In this document: positions 7,569 through 13,973 of the stretch, piece by piece
Position numbering within the stretch: the stretch's first letter is position 1
Layout of the letters: each line of letters begins with the position of its first letter
Source: Candidatus Saccharimonadota bacterium
GTDB lineage: Bacteria > Patescibacteriota > Saccharimonadia > Saccharimonadales > Saccharimonadaceae
Direction of reading: 5' to 3'
Length of the DNA: 33,228 nt
Assembly: GCA_027312165.1 (NCBI GenBank)
Contig: DAICXN010000007.1
Span: forward strand, 1 to 33,228
Notes under the pieces: generated by a model
Seen by the model: only the letters and a program-made list of their open reading frames with translations
Databases searched by the model: none
What the model was told of the DNA's origin: nothing
Translations under genes and position numbers: made by a program

Positions 7569-7641
7569 ATCGTTCTCTCTCTACGTTAATTTTAATCAAT
7601 CTTTTGTATTGTATACTAGCGAGCGTGCTTAGTCAAGGTGG

Positions 7642-7656
7642 TATAATATATAGGAT
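7642..7656 (+). promoter_or_regulatory. -10 element of the site-2 protease gene
   Basis: A perfect TATAAT at 7642-7647. The expected transcription start (7654-7657) falls on the ATG at 7657, implying a leaderless or nearly leaderless message. The -35 region is poor. Confidence 0.55.
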
Positions 7657-8307
7657 ATGGATTTACAGGGTATATTGACAGTTTTCGGGGTAATACTAGT
7701 GTCAATGACGCTTCATGAGGCGATGCACGCCTTCATGGGCTATTTTCTTGGCGATGATACGGCTAAGACCGAGGGGCGCTTGACGCTAAATCCGCTCAAG
7801 CATATTGACCCGTTTTTAACCATTTTGCTGCCTTTGGTGTTAGCGATTATGGGCGGTCCAATATTCGGTGGTGCAAAGCCGGTGCCTTTTAACCCTCATC
7901 GATTGCGCTACGGTGAATGGGGTGCGGCCCTGGTCGCATTAGCTGGTCCGCTGACGAACTTATTGATTGCCTTTTTTGCCTTTGGAGTGGGGGTGGTTAC
8001 GGGTGTAATTTCTGCGTCCGGCATTGAGAATACGCCCCTAGGAGTGGTTGTCTTAACGACGATTAGCGTGAACCTCGGGTTCTTTGTCTTTAATATGCTG
8101 CCAATACCGCCGCTAGACGGCTCTCGGGCTCTATACGCCTTGGCGCCTGAAGTGGTGCGTAGGGTGATGGAGCGGATTGAGCAGTACGGCCTTTTTGTGG
8201 TATTTGCAATAGTGCTACTAGGCGGATCGCTGATCGGTGCGATTATGTCGACATCAATTCAGTCAATCATTAGCCTATTTGAATTCATATTTCGTTTAGG
8301 TGTATAA
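7657..8307 (+). CDS. Site-2 protease family (M50) membrane metalloprotease
   Basis: The 216-residue integral membrane protein has the M50 signature LHEAMHAFMGYFLGD near residue 20 (HExxH zinc site). A second conserved motif, NMLPIPPLDGSRAL, near 147-160 supplies the third zinc ligand (Asp). Hydrophobic segments at about 5-22, 50-70, 88-115, 125-150 and 178-205 fit the short Rv2869c/SpoIVFB-like group without a PDZ domain. It cleaves substrates within the membrane; the target is unknown. The gene is monocistronic with a probable leaderless start. Its stop codon overlaps the -10 of the candidate RNA gene that follows. Confidence 0.88.
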   Translation: MDLQGILTVFGVILVSMTLHEAMHAFMGYFLGDDTAKTEGRLTLNPLKHIDPFLTILLPLVLAIMGGPIFGGAKPVPFNPHRLRYGEWGAALVALAGPLTNLLIAFFAFGVGVVTGVISASGIENTPLGVVVLTTISVNLGFFVFNMLPIPPLDGSRALYALAPEVVRRVMERIEQYGLFVVFAIVLLGGSLIGAIMSTSIQSIISLFEFIFRLGV

Positions 8308-8308
8308 T
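8279..8308 (+). promoter_or_regulatory. Promoter of candidate RNA 8315-8466
   Basis: TTGAAT (8279-8284), 18-bp spacer, TATAAT (8303-8308), located inside the 3' end of the protease gene. The expected start is about 8315. Confidence 0.6.
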
Positions 8309-8314
8309 AAGAGT

Positions 8315-8466
8315 AGCCCTAGGCGGGCGCTGGGCACATATGATTTTCCTAACATCATATGATAGGGAGCTTTAATGATTCATTGCTGTTGCAATGTTTT
8401 GCGAGCACCCACCTTGCAGTTATGCGGGGAATATCACGTGTTCGGCAAGCGTTCTAGGGCTTTTTC
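8315..8466 (+). ncRNA. Candidate structured noncoding RNA with paired ends
   Basis: There is no ORF between the protease and tRNA-Pro, but the sequence has the layout of a stand-alone RNA gene. A promoter is at 8279-8308. AGCCCTAG at the predicted 5' end is exactly complementary to CTAGGGCT at 8454-8461, followed by TTTTT. Inside, CGCT can pair with AGCG and GGGCAC with GTGTTC, extending the terminal helix. A perfect hairpin CATATGAT/ATCATATG has a 9-base loop (about 8337-8361), and CATTGC/GCAATG with loop TGTT is a second. The length is about 150 nt. The SRP GGAAG/GCAGC signature is absent, and I do not recognise the family. An alternative is a complex terminator for the protease gene. Confidence 0.5.
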
Positions 8467-8488
8467 GTATATCTATAGGGAGATTTAT

Positions 8489-8565
8489 CGGGGCGTGGCG
8501 CAGTCTGGTAGCGCGCACGGCTGGGGGCCGTGAGGTCGCTGGTTCAAGTCCAGTCGCCCCGACCA
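8489..8565 (+). tRNA. tRNA-Pro (anticodon GGG)
   Basis: A 77-nt cloverleaf. Acceptor stem CGGGGCG pairs with CGCCCCG; anticodon stem CACGG/CCGTG with loop CTGGGGG gives GGG; T arm GGTTCAAGTCC; discriminator A and encoded CCA. The next coding sequence starts 12 bases after the CCA with no terminator between, so the tRNA and a mRNA are probably made as one transcript. Confidence 0.95.
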
Positions 8566-8577
8566 CAAGAGAAAAAT

Positions 8578-9450
8578 ATGATCCAAAGAATATCAGTTAG
8601 AATACGTTTAATCAGTGACGACCGAACGCTGCTGGTTCGCCGAGCGGAAGGGCGTCCTTCTATTTTGGGAAAATATGAACTACCGGGCGGACGAGTGTTG
8701 GCGTCTGAGCAGCCTGAAGATGCCGCGCGCCGCTACCTGGAGTCTAGTTTAGGAATAGTTGATCGATTAAATTTGCAGCTCGAAGATGTTGTAACCTATA
8801 CAGACAGTGACGACCGAACAATTCAATACGCAGTAATTGTCTACCGAGCTTTTATAGGAAAGAAGAAAAGGGGCATAGTGCTCAGTGGTCACTATGATAA
8901 ATACGTTTGGTATAGTTTTGGTAAGCTAGACACCGCGGCAATAACCGAAGTCAGCCAGTTGGTACTTGGGGCCAACTCCTCGCGCGCAGCAGATAGCCTG
9001 GATGATACCCGCGAGAACTCTGGGGCGAGCGGTGGAAGTACTTTGGTAGTTTACTCCGATGGGGGTTCCAGGGGTAATCCCGGTCCATCGGCGGCAGGCT
9101 ATGTCATCCTGCGGGGCGATCAGGTTATTGATCAGGGCGGCGAGTATTTGGGCATAACCACCAACAATCAAGCTGAGTACCATGGGGTGCGGTTGGGTCT
9201 TGAGGCGGCAGTGCGCTTAGGAGTCGATGAGGTAGAGGTGAAGGTAGACAGTATGCTTGTGGCCAACCAACTCAAGGGTGTGTACAAGATAAAAAATCGT
9301 GAACTATGGCCGGTTAACGAGCGAGTAAGGGATTTAGTAGCTCATTTTAAGAAAGTTAAGTTTACGCATGTGCCGCGAGAGATGAATAGGCTGGCTGACG
9401 GTATGGTCAATCGAACACTCGATCAGCAAAAGAGCTTGAACGTGATATAA
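8578..9450 (+). CDS. Fusion of an inactive-looking NUDIX domain and an RNase H domain
   Basis: ATG 8578 is the first plausible start after tRNA-Pro (upstream ATGs lie inside the tRNA), giving 290 residues. Residues 1-130 have a NUDIX fold: LISDDRTLLVRRAEGRPSILGKYELPGGRV and a box starting at Gly38. Aligned to GX5EX7REUXEEXGU, Gly38, Glu44, Arg52 and Gly59 are kept, but the three Glu of REUXEE are Tyr53, Ser56 and Ser57, so metal binding and hydrolysis look lost. After a Ser/Gly linker (about 131-154), residues 155-283 form an RNase H type I domain of the short bacterial type with all four acidic residues: Asp161 (YSDGGSRGNPGP), Glu200 (NNQAEY), Asp224 (KVDSML) and Asp274 (ADGMVN). I infer cleavage of RNA in RNA-DNA hybrids, with the NUDIX part binding nucleotide or protein. 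Confidence 0.8.
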   Translation: MIQRISVRIRLISDDRTLLVRRAEGRPSILGKYELPGGRVLASEQPEDAARRYLESSLGIVDRLNLQLEDVVTYTDSDDRTIQYAVIVYRAFIGKKKRGIVLSGHYDKYVWYSFGKLDTAAITEVSQLVLGANSSRAADSLDDTRENSGASGGSTLVVYSDGGSRGNPGPSAAGYVILRGDQVIDQGGEYLGITTNNQAEYHGVRLGLEAAVRLGVDEVEVKVDSMLVANQLKGVYKIKNRELWPVNERVRDLVAHFKKVKFTHVPREMNRLADGMVNRTLDQQKSLNVI

Positions 9451-9451
9451 T
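9446..9451 (+). promoter_or_regulatory. -10 element of rnpB
   Basis: A perfect TATAAT overlapping the stop codon of the upstream gene; the expected start is near 9458. The -35 region is weak. Confidence 0.55.
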
Positions 9452-9457
9452 TTTTAT

Positions 9458-9796
9458 AGCAGTCCACTAGGTGATCGCTTGGCTTGGGTCAAGAGGAAAG
9501 TCCGGGCAGTGTAGGACAACGACAGTCGCTAACAGCGACCGGAGGTGACTCTAGGGAAAGTGCCACAGAAACGAAACTACCCCGATGCTACGGTGTCCGG
9601 GAAAAGGTGAAACGAGTGAGGTAAGAGCTCACAGTCTGCCATGGTGACATGGCGGAGAGGTAAACCCTGTCGACTGCAAGGAGGTCTGCATAAAGAGCTG
9701 TCCGCTCGCAGGCCGATAACCGCTTGAGTCATCTGGTAACAGGTGAATTAGATAGATGATCGCCCTCGACAGAACCCGGCTTATCGGTGGGCTGCC
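9458..9796 (+). ncRNA. rnpB: RNase P RNA
   Basis: The sequence carries the conserved RNase P RNA blocks: GAGGAAAGTCCGGGC near 9494, GGGAAAGTGCCACAGAAA near 9555, AAGAGCTCACAG, and the 3' block GACAGAACCCGGCTTATC. The 5' and 3' segments pair (GCAGTCCACTAGG with the GGTGGGCTGCC end), as in bacterial class A RNAs. It is the catalytic RNA that matures tRNA 5' ends. The exact ends are inferred from the -10 element and the terminator. A strong symmetric terminator follows directly. Confidence 0.93.
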
Positions 9797-9839
9797 AAGT
9801 AAAAACCCGCATCTTCTCGAAAGAGGCGGGTTTTTACTT
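9797..9839. terminator. Long bidirectional terminator between rnpB and rplT
   Basis: AAGTAAAAACCCGC pairs with GCGGGTTTTTACTT, with the intervening bases partly paired. The A/T flanks allow termination from both sides of this convergent junction. Confidence 0.9.
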
Positions 9840-9854
9840 GTAGTTAAAGCTGTA

Positions 9855-10199
9855 TTAGGCCACTGCTTCTTTAACGATAGCGGCAAAGGCCTTTGGCTCC
9901 TTGACGGCAATTTCAGCTAACACCTTGCGGTCAAGCTCAATGTTCTTGGCCTTGAGGCCGGCTATAAGCTTGGCGTAGGTTGTGCCTTCTTGTCTGGCTG
10001 CTGCGTTGATACGAGTGATCCAGAGAGCACGTAGATCGCGCTTCTTGTTTCGTCGGTCGCGGTAGGCGTACTGTAGGGCGCGAATAACACCCTGTTTGGC
10101 CATGCGGAAGCTTCGGGTGCGGTTGTGCTGCATACCCTTAGCTGCTTTAAGGATTTTTTTGTGCTTTGCTCGAGCGGTAACGCCTCGTTTTACTCGCAT
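9855..10199 (-). CDS. rplT: 50S ribosomal protein L20
   Basis: The 114-residue basic protein starts [20 protein letters not shown] and contains [37 protein letters not shown], the L20 signature. L20 binds 23S rRNA early in large-subunit assembly and in many bacteria represses its own infC-rpmI-rplT operon. It is the last gene of that operon here, four bases after rpmI, and ends at the terminator shared with rnpB. No L20-binding pseudoknot was recognised in the short leader. Confidence 0.96.
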   Translation of the reverse strand: MRVKRGVTARAKHKKILKAAKGMQHNRTRSFRMAKQGVIRALQYAYRDRRNKKRDLRALWITRINAAARQEGTTYAKLIAGLKAKNIELDRKVLAEIAVKEPKAFAAIVKEAVA

Positions 10200-10203
10200 A
10201 GAA

Positions 10204-10398
10204 CTATACTCCTAGGGCTCGTTTGGCATTTTTTGCCATTGAGCCGGTTACGGTTGCTGGTTGATTGATGGCGCGCTTTCGGCTTTTCGACTTTTTGGCT
10301 AGCATGTGACCGCCAAATGCGCGACGTCGGGTTAGTTTGCCAGAGCTGGTCAGCTTGATTCGCTTGGCAGTGCCCTTGTGGGTCTTTAGTTTCGGCAT
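10204..10398 (-). CDS. rpmI: 50S ribosomal protein L35
   Basis: The 64-residue protein has the L35 pattern: [42 protein letters not shown]. It lies between infC and rplT in the conserved order, and its ATG overlaps the end of infC. It is a small basic large-subunit protein. TAAGGAGTAAATA before the ATG supplies a good ribosome site. Confidence 0.96.
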   Translation of the reverse strand: MPKLKTHKGTAKRIKLTSSGKLTRRRAFGGHMLAKKSKSRKRAINQPATVTGSMAKNAKRALGV

Positions 10399-10904
10399 TA
10401 TTTACTCCTTATTACCACGCTCAGATTGCGTCCTGCCATCTGAGGTTGCTGTTCAACAATTGCTTCCTCGGAGAGCATTTCGGTGATTTTTTCCATCAGC
10501 GCGTATCCGATCTCTTTATGGGCCATCTCGCGTCCTTTGTAGACTACTTGTAGGCGGACCTTGTTGCCGTCGGCCAAAAAGCCACGGACTTTGCGGAGTT
10601 TGACGTCGAGGTCACCAGAGCCAATTTTGAGCCCGAATCGCATTTGCTTAAGATCGCTGGTTTTGGCTGCACGTTTGCTGCGCTGCTGATCCTTCATCTT
10701 TTGATACTGGTACTTACCCCAGTCAATGATTTTTGCTACGGGCGGGTTAGCGTCGGGTGAAAATTCCACGAGGTCTAATCCTGCTTCTTCGGCGGCTCGC
10801 AGGGCATCACTTAGTGACATGATACCTAGTTGTTCGCCGTCTGCGCCAATAACGCGCAGTTCGCGGGCACGGATTGCTCCGTTGATACGGGTTGATTTGT
10901 TAAT
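10398..10904 (-). CDS. infC: Translation initiation factor IF-3 with an AUU start codon
   Basis: The first in-frame ATG (10820) would cut off the start of the N-domain. The frame continues upstream and encodes INGAIRARELRVIGADGEQLGI, the conserved IF-3 N-terminus. The start I choose is ATT at 10902-10904, preceded by AAAGGAG at a spacing of 9; no ATG, GTG or TTG fits. AUU is the known start codon of infC in E. coli and many bacteria, where IF-3 represses its own synthesis by rejecting non-canonical starts. The product is 168 residues: N-domain, the lysine-rich linker KYQYQKMKDQQRSKRAAK, and a C-domain with FGLKIGSGDLDVKLRKVRGFL. It is the first gene of the infC-rpmI-rplT operon. Confidence 0.95.
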   Translation of the reverse strand: MNKSTRINGAIRARELRVIGADGEQLGIMSLSDALRAAEEAGLDLVEFSPDANPPVAKIIDWGKYQYQKMKDQQRSKRAAKTSDLKQMRFGLKIGSGDLDVKLRKVRGFLADGNKVRLQVVYKGREMAHKEIGYALMEKITEMLSEEAIVEQQPQMAGRNLSVVIRSK

Positions 10905-10955
10905 CGCCGAACTCTCCTTTGTGAGCGTTTGTCGTTATAATTTGTTTCATCAGTT

Positions 10956-10984
10956 ATTTTACCAAAAATGTCATTTATTTTCAA
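10956..10984 (-). promoter_or_regulatory. Promoter of infC-rpmI-rplT
   Basis: On the minus strand: TTGAAA (10979-10984), 17-bp spacer, TAAAAT (10956-10961). The leader is about 45 nt and contains AAAGGAG before the AUU start. Confidence 0.75.
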
Positions 10985-11028
10985 GAGGCCCCTCTAGATA
11001 TTTTCTCAGGTCCCCACAAGGGTTCTAT

Positions 11029-12546
11029 TTATGCAGCTGAAACTTGTCTGTACTGAAGGGCTTCGGCGATATGATGCTTGCCGACATCGGGCTCGTTATC
11101 TAGGTCGGCGATAGTGCGAGCTACCTTGATGATTTTAAAGTAGCTGCGGGCGCTCAGGTCGAGCTTTTTTGCGGCAGATAGCAAAAAGGCTCTAGTGTCG
11201 TCGGATAGGGGGATGAAACGCTCGACAGACTTGCTGCTCAGATTTCCGTTGTAATTATGACCACTCCTGTATCTGTTATGCTGTAATTTGAATGCCGATA
11301 AGATCATGGCTTGGTAGCTTTTCTGTTGTAAATTTGTCAGCTCTTTTTTACTAAATAATTCGTCGTGAGGAACTCGGGCAACGGTTACCGTTAAATCTAT
11401 TCGATCCAGAAGCGGGCCAGATAGGCGCTTTTGGTAGGCAATAATCTGATGAGCAGAGCAAGTACAGGCTTTTTCGGCATCGCCATAGTAGCCGCAAGGG
11501 CAGGGGTTCATGGTGGCGACAAAGAGGAAGTCGGCTGGATATTGATACTTTCCTTGAGCCCGGCTAATAGATATCGTGCGATCTTCTAGGGGTTGGCGGA
11601 GTGACTCTAGGACACTTCGTGGATATTCGAGCAACTCGTCAAGGAATAAAGTGCCATGATGAGCAAGTGAGATCTCTCCCGGTAGTGCTTTGGTGCCACC
11701 GCCGACTATGGAGGTGCGGCTGGCTGTATGATGGGGTGCGCGAAAAGGCCTATCCGTGACTACATCATCAATCGATTCCCCGGCCAGGCTGTGCAGCTTA
11801 GTTACTTCTATTATTTCGTGATTTTCCAGAGGCGGTAAGAGGCCGTTAAGCGCCCGAGCTAGCATGGTCTTGCCTGAGCCGGGTGCGCCAGACAGTAAAA
11901 GGTTGTGCCTGCCGGCTACTGCAATAGCCACGGCGCGTTTGGCTTGCTCTTGACCGCGTATGTCGTCGATGATGATTTCGCTGCCGCCCCGGAGCCTCTG
12001 AGGGGCTCGCTTTGGTTCTATAGGCTCTATTCTTGCTTCTCCTTTGAGGTGTAGAAAAAGGCTCTTGAGGTCTTTGACCGGCATAATCGTAACGCCATCA
12101 ATTAGCTGAGCCTGATAGGCGTTCGTAAACGGTACGTAGACCGTTGAAATGCCGTGGTTCTTAGCTGTTTCAGCGGCCGATATTGCAGATTTTATTGGTC
12201 TAATGCTGCCGTCTAGCGCCAGTTCACCGACAAACAGGGCATCCTTTAGGTTTTCGGTGGATAGCAGTCCTCCAAGGCTTAGGATGGTTAGGGCGATAGG
12301 TAAATCGAACTGGGTGCCGTCCTTTGGGAGCTCGGCGGGAGCCAGATTGATAACTATCTTGCCCTTGGGAAAATCAAGCAAAGAGTTTTTGATGGCGCTC
12401 CTGACTCTGTCTCTGGCTTCGTCGATTGCCTTATTGCCCAGTCCAACGATCTGTAGATTGGGTAGGCCACTAGATAAGTCACCCTCAACATCTATAAGCT
12501 GGCCGAAGAAGCCTAGAGGGGTAGCTGACATTACTCGTCCCACCAT
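11029..12546 (-). CDS. comM: YifB/ComM family Mg-chelatase-like AAA+ ATPase
   Basis: The 505-residue protein has the full ComM/YifB layout. An N-terminal Lon-protease-like domain (1-175) includes SATPLGFFGQLIDVEGDLSSGLPNLQIVG. The AAA+ core follows with Walker A GAPGSGKT (220-227), Walker B LFLDE (300-304) and a Cys cluster (MNPCPCGYYGDAEKACTCS). The C-terminal lid domain contains LDLSARSYFKIIKVARTIADL. In Vibrio and Haemophilus ComM is a hexameric helicase that promotes branch migration when transformed DNA is integrated, so this gene supports natural transformation. A TATAAT four bases before the ATG suggests a leaderless message. It runs divergently from ssrA. Confidence 0.93.
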   Translation of the reverse strand: MVGRVMSATPLGFFGQLIDVEGDLSSGLPNLQIVGLGNKAIDEARDRVRSAIKNSLLDFPKGKIVINLAPAELPKDGTQFDLPIALTILSLGGLLSTENLKDALFVGELALDGSIRPIKSAISAAETAKNHGISTVYVPFTNAYQAQLIDGVTIMPVKDLKSLFLHLKGEARIEPIEPKRAPQRLRGGSEIIIDDIRGQEQAKRAVAIAVAGRHNLLLSGAPGSGKTMLARALNGLLPPLENHEIIEVTKLHSLAGESIDDVVTDRPFRAPHHTASRTSIVGGGTKALPGEISLAHHGTLFLDELLEYPRSVLESLRQPLEDRTISISRAQGKYQYPADFLFVATMNPCPCGYYGDAEKACTCSAHQIIAYQKRLSGPLLDRIDLTVTVARVPHDELFSKKELTNLQQKSYQAMILSAFKLQHNRYRSGHNYNGNLSSKSVERFIPLSDDTRAFLLSAAKKLDLSARSYFKIIKVARTIADLDNEPDVGKHHIAEALQYRQVSAA

Positions 12547-12550
12547 AGTG

Positions 12551-12602
12551 ATTATAGTAAACCATAGCTGTAGTCAATTTGAAAGGCCGAATGTGGTATA
12601 AT
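12551..12602. promoter_or_regulatory. Divergent comM/ssrA promoter region
   Basis: Minus strand: TTGACT about 15 bases upstream of TATAAT (12551-12556), then four bases to the comM ATG. Plus strand: TGTGG plus TATAAT (12597-12602), expected start near 12609, seven bases before the mature tmRNA. The two promoters share about 50 bases, so they may interfere. Confidence 0.6.
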
Positions 12603-12615
12603 AAGAAGTGGTGAC

Positions 12616-12999
12616 GGGGCTGACATAGCTTTCGACAACTGGACATTAACAGGTTATTTTGCAAGTCGACCATACACGATACGTATACTTTTAATTGCAA
12701 AGAATTTTGCTAGCAAGGTCGCGAGCCTTTTCCAGGTTCGTGCTTTTGCGCCAGCTGTAGCCTAGCTAACAGCCATCTCTGTGCCCAGGTAACATAGGGC
12801 ATAAGGGGTGTTATATCTATGTTACTTGCTGAATTTTACGCGCAGTGGCGTAGATTCGGGACTCTCTCCACGCAACAACTCTAACATTTGCGGCTGTTTT
12901 TTAGTTAGATGAGTTGTAAAGCCCTTAAGATAGCCTAAGCTTGTAGACGAATAACCAGTTACCATTTGGACCCGGGGGCAGTGCCCGGCAGCTCCACCA
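12616..12999 (+). ncRNA. ssrA: tmRNA (SsrA)
   Basis: The tRNA-like ends are clear: 5' GGGGCTGACATAGCTTTCGA and 3' CAGCTCC plus ACCA, with acceptor pairing GGGGCTG/CAGCTCC and a T-arm-like stretch just before. The tag frame starts at GCA 12697 and ends with TAG at 12763-12765. It encodes 22 residues beginning AKNFASKV and ending RAFAPAVA; the hydrophobic Ala-rich end is typical of degradation tags. Pseudoknot-like segments occupy 12770-12955. It rescues stalled ribosomes and marks the unfinished protein for proteolysis. The tag is longer than the usual 8-15 residues. Confidence 0.95.
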
Positions 13000-13006
13000 G
13001 CAAAAG

Positions 13007-13036
13007 CGCCCGACTCTGAGATAGTCGGGCTTTTTT
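13007..13036 (+). terminator. ssrA terminator
   Basis: GCCCGACT, loop CTGAGAT, AGTCGGGC, then TTTTTT, starting 9 bases after the tmRNA 3' end. Confidence 0.92.
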
Positions 13037-13051
13037 GCTGGGTTTGGCTAA

Positions 13052-13159
13052 ACAAAAAAACAACCACCTGCGAGTAGTGGTTGTTTTAAGTGGAGTTTTT
13101 ATGCGTTCTGTTTATTTTTGGCTCCTGTAAGTGTTGGATAACTTTTTTATTCAGAAGCT
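13052..13159 (-). ncRNA. Candidate small RNA of about 105 nt
   Basis: A near-consensus minus-strand promoter, TTGACA (13189-13194), 17-bp spacer, TATTAT (13166-13171), predicts a start near 13159. The transcript would end at a strong hairpin, ACAACCAC with GTGGTTGT and seven T (about 13052-13082). No start codon follows the one SD-like AGGAGCC, so a coding role is unlikely. The 5' two-thirds is A-rich and mostly unstructured, as in antisense-type sRNAs. It runs toward ssrA and stops just before that gene's terminator. The hairpin can also act as a second terminator for ssrA. Confidence 0.45.
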
Positions 13160-13348
13160 ACCCCTATAATAAGCTGTGAAAACGTTTATGTCAACACTTT
13201 TTCAAGTAATATTTAAGTAAAAAATACTACGATTTTCTCTAGTTTCTGTGGATAACTTTTATGCTCGATTATATATTTTGGGTAGTTAGCGTGACTGTGA
13301 TTAGATGGGGCGCTATATGTGTATTATTTGTCTAATTTAGGCAGGGGC

Positions 13349-13510
13349 TTACGAGTCAACCCAACTGTCGTTGGGGCTGCCGCTCGATTGAGTGGCGGGC
13401 TGTTCTTTGTTGTTTGACGACGCTATGACCTGATTTGCTATACCATCTTGAGTAACTATGCAGTTGGCCAGGGTGGTCACACCGATTGCCAATAGCACCG
13501 TGATAATCAC
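13349..13510 (-). CDS. Small membrane-anchored protein, 5' end unclear or damaged
   Basis: From GTG 13508-13510 the frame gives 53 residues: a hydrophobic segment, MIITVLLAIGVTTLANC, then a polar Ser/Asn/Gln-rich tail ending SWVDS. This would be a signal or anchor followed by an exported tail. The start is uncertain: GTG has no ribosome site. A promoter (TTGTCA, 16 bp, TAAAGT) and a strong AAGGAG lie further upstream at 13550-13585. At the right distance from that AAGGAG is ACG, not ATG, in another frame that ends after seven codons. Removing one base from the AAAA run at about 13528 would join that frame to this one. This suggests a decayed gene or sequence errors. No family recognised. Confidence 0.35.
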   Translation of the reverse strand: MIITVLLAIGVTTLANCIVTQDGIANQVIASSNNKEQPATQSSGSPNDSWVDS

Positions 13511-13598
13511 TGAGACTAAGCTACTCTTTTGATTGCTTTAGCGTCTGAAACTCCTTAGTGTCCACTTTAGCAAATTGAATATAGCTGACAAGTTTAAT

Positions 13599-13621
13599 GC
13601 CCCGGCATGGTTAGCCGGGGC
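13599..13621 (-). terminator. Hairpin after the 83-residue gene
   Basis: GCCCCGGC, 7-base loop, GCCGGGGC: a very stable stem 18 bases after the stop codon. There is no proper T-run, so it may stabilise the 3' end or terminate inefficiently. Confidence 0.5.
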
Positions 13622-13638
13622 GGGGTCGCAGGTGCCTG

Positions 13639-13890
13639 TTACCTGTAGTGGGGAGGTTCGGGTACGATGCCTCCGCGGGTGCCACCCTCGACGAGCTTGT
13701 CATTGGGCTGGACACTGGGGTGATTGTGAGTGACATATGTCTCCCGTGGGGACATGAGTCGTATCACCCATCTCTTTAGTCGCCCCGTCACCACAAGGGC
13801 ATACATTCTGACGTCGGCAATGAGTGTGCCGTCACCCGTGGGGTGATCTTGCGAAGCACCTTTGCTTCGGTTATCCAGGGGATGTTCCAT
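13639..13890 (-). CDS. Unknown 83-residue protein
   Basis: The ATG at 13890 has AAAGGAAGG a few bases upstream, and a promoter lies at 13931-13959. The predicted protein is polar and Pro/His/Arg-rich (starts MEHPLDNRSKGASQDHPTGD, ends VPEPPHYR) with one moderately hydrophobic stretch (VRMYALVVTGRLKRWVIRLM). I do not recognise a family. It is one of several short, separately promoted minus-strand genes between ssrA and the secretion genes. The hammerhead-like RNA lies 84 bases upstream of its ATG, so the ribozyme may act on transcripts reading into this gene. Confidence 0.6.
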   Translation of the reverse strand: MEHPLDNRSKGASQDHPTGDGTLIADVRMYALVVTGRLKRWVIRLMSPRETYVTHNHPSVQPNDKLVEGGTRGGIVPEPPHYR

Positions 13891-13930
13891 GGCCTTCCTT
13901 TCTCTGATAGGCGCACCTGTAACCTATATC

Positions 13931-13959
13931 ATTAAACGGTATTTATGATAAAAAGTCAA
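13931..13959 (-). promoter_or_regulatory. Promoter of the 83-residue gene
   Basis: On the minus strand: TTGACT (13954-13959), 17-bp spacer, TTTAAT (13931-13936). It begins 15 bases downstream of the hammerhead core. Confidence 0.65.
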
Positions 13960-13973
13960 TAGTTAAAGTGTTT

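Noticed and set aside
8394-8600. 68-codon ORF covering tRNA-Pro
   Set aside because: It reads through the tRNA and the end of the candidate RNA gene; it is a by-product of non-coding sequence.
10398-10820. infC starting at the first ATG
   Set aside because: This would remove conserved N-domain residues; the AUU start behind AAAGGAG explains them.
13090-13345. Possible replication origin: AT-rich region with a DnaA-box-like TGTGGATAA (13247-13255) and a near-match at about 13135
   Set aside because: Only one exact box on this stretch, no dnaA or dnaN nearby, and the same word occurs singly at 2254-2262. GC skew could not be computed.
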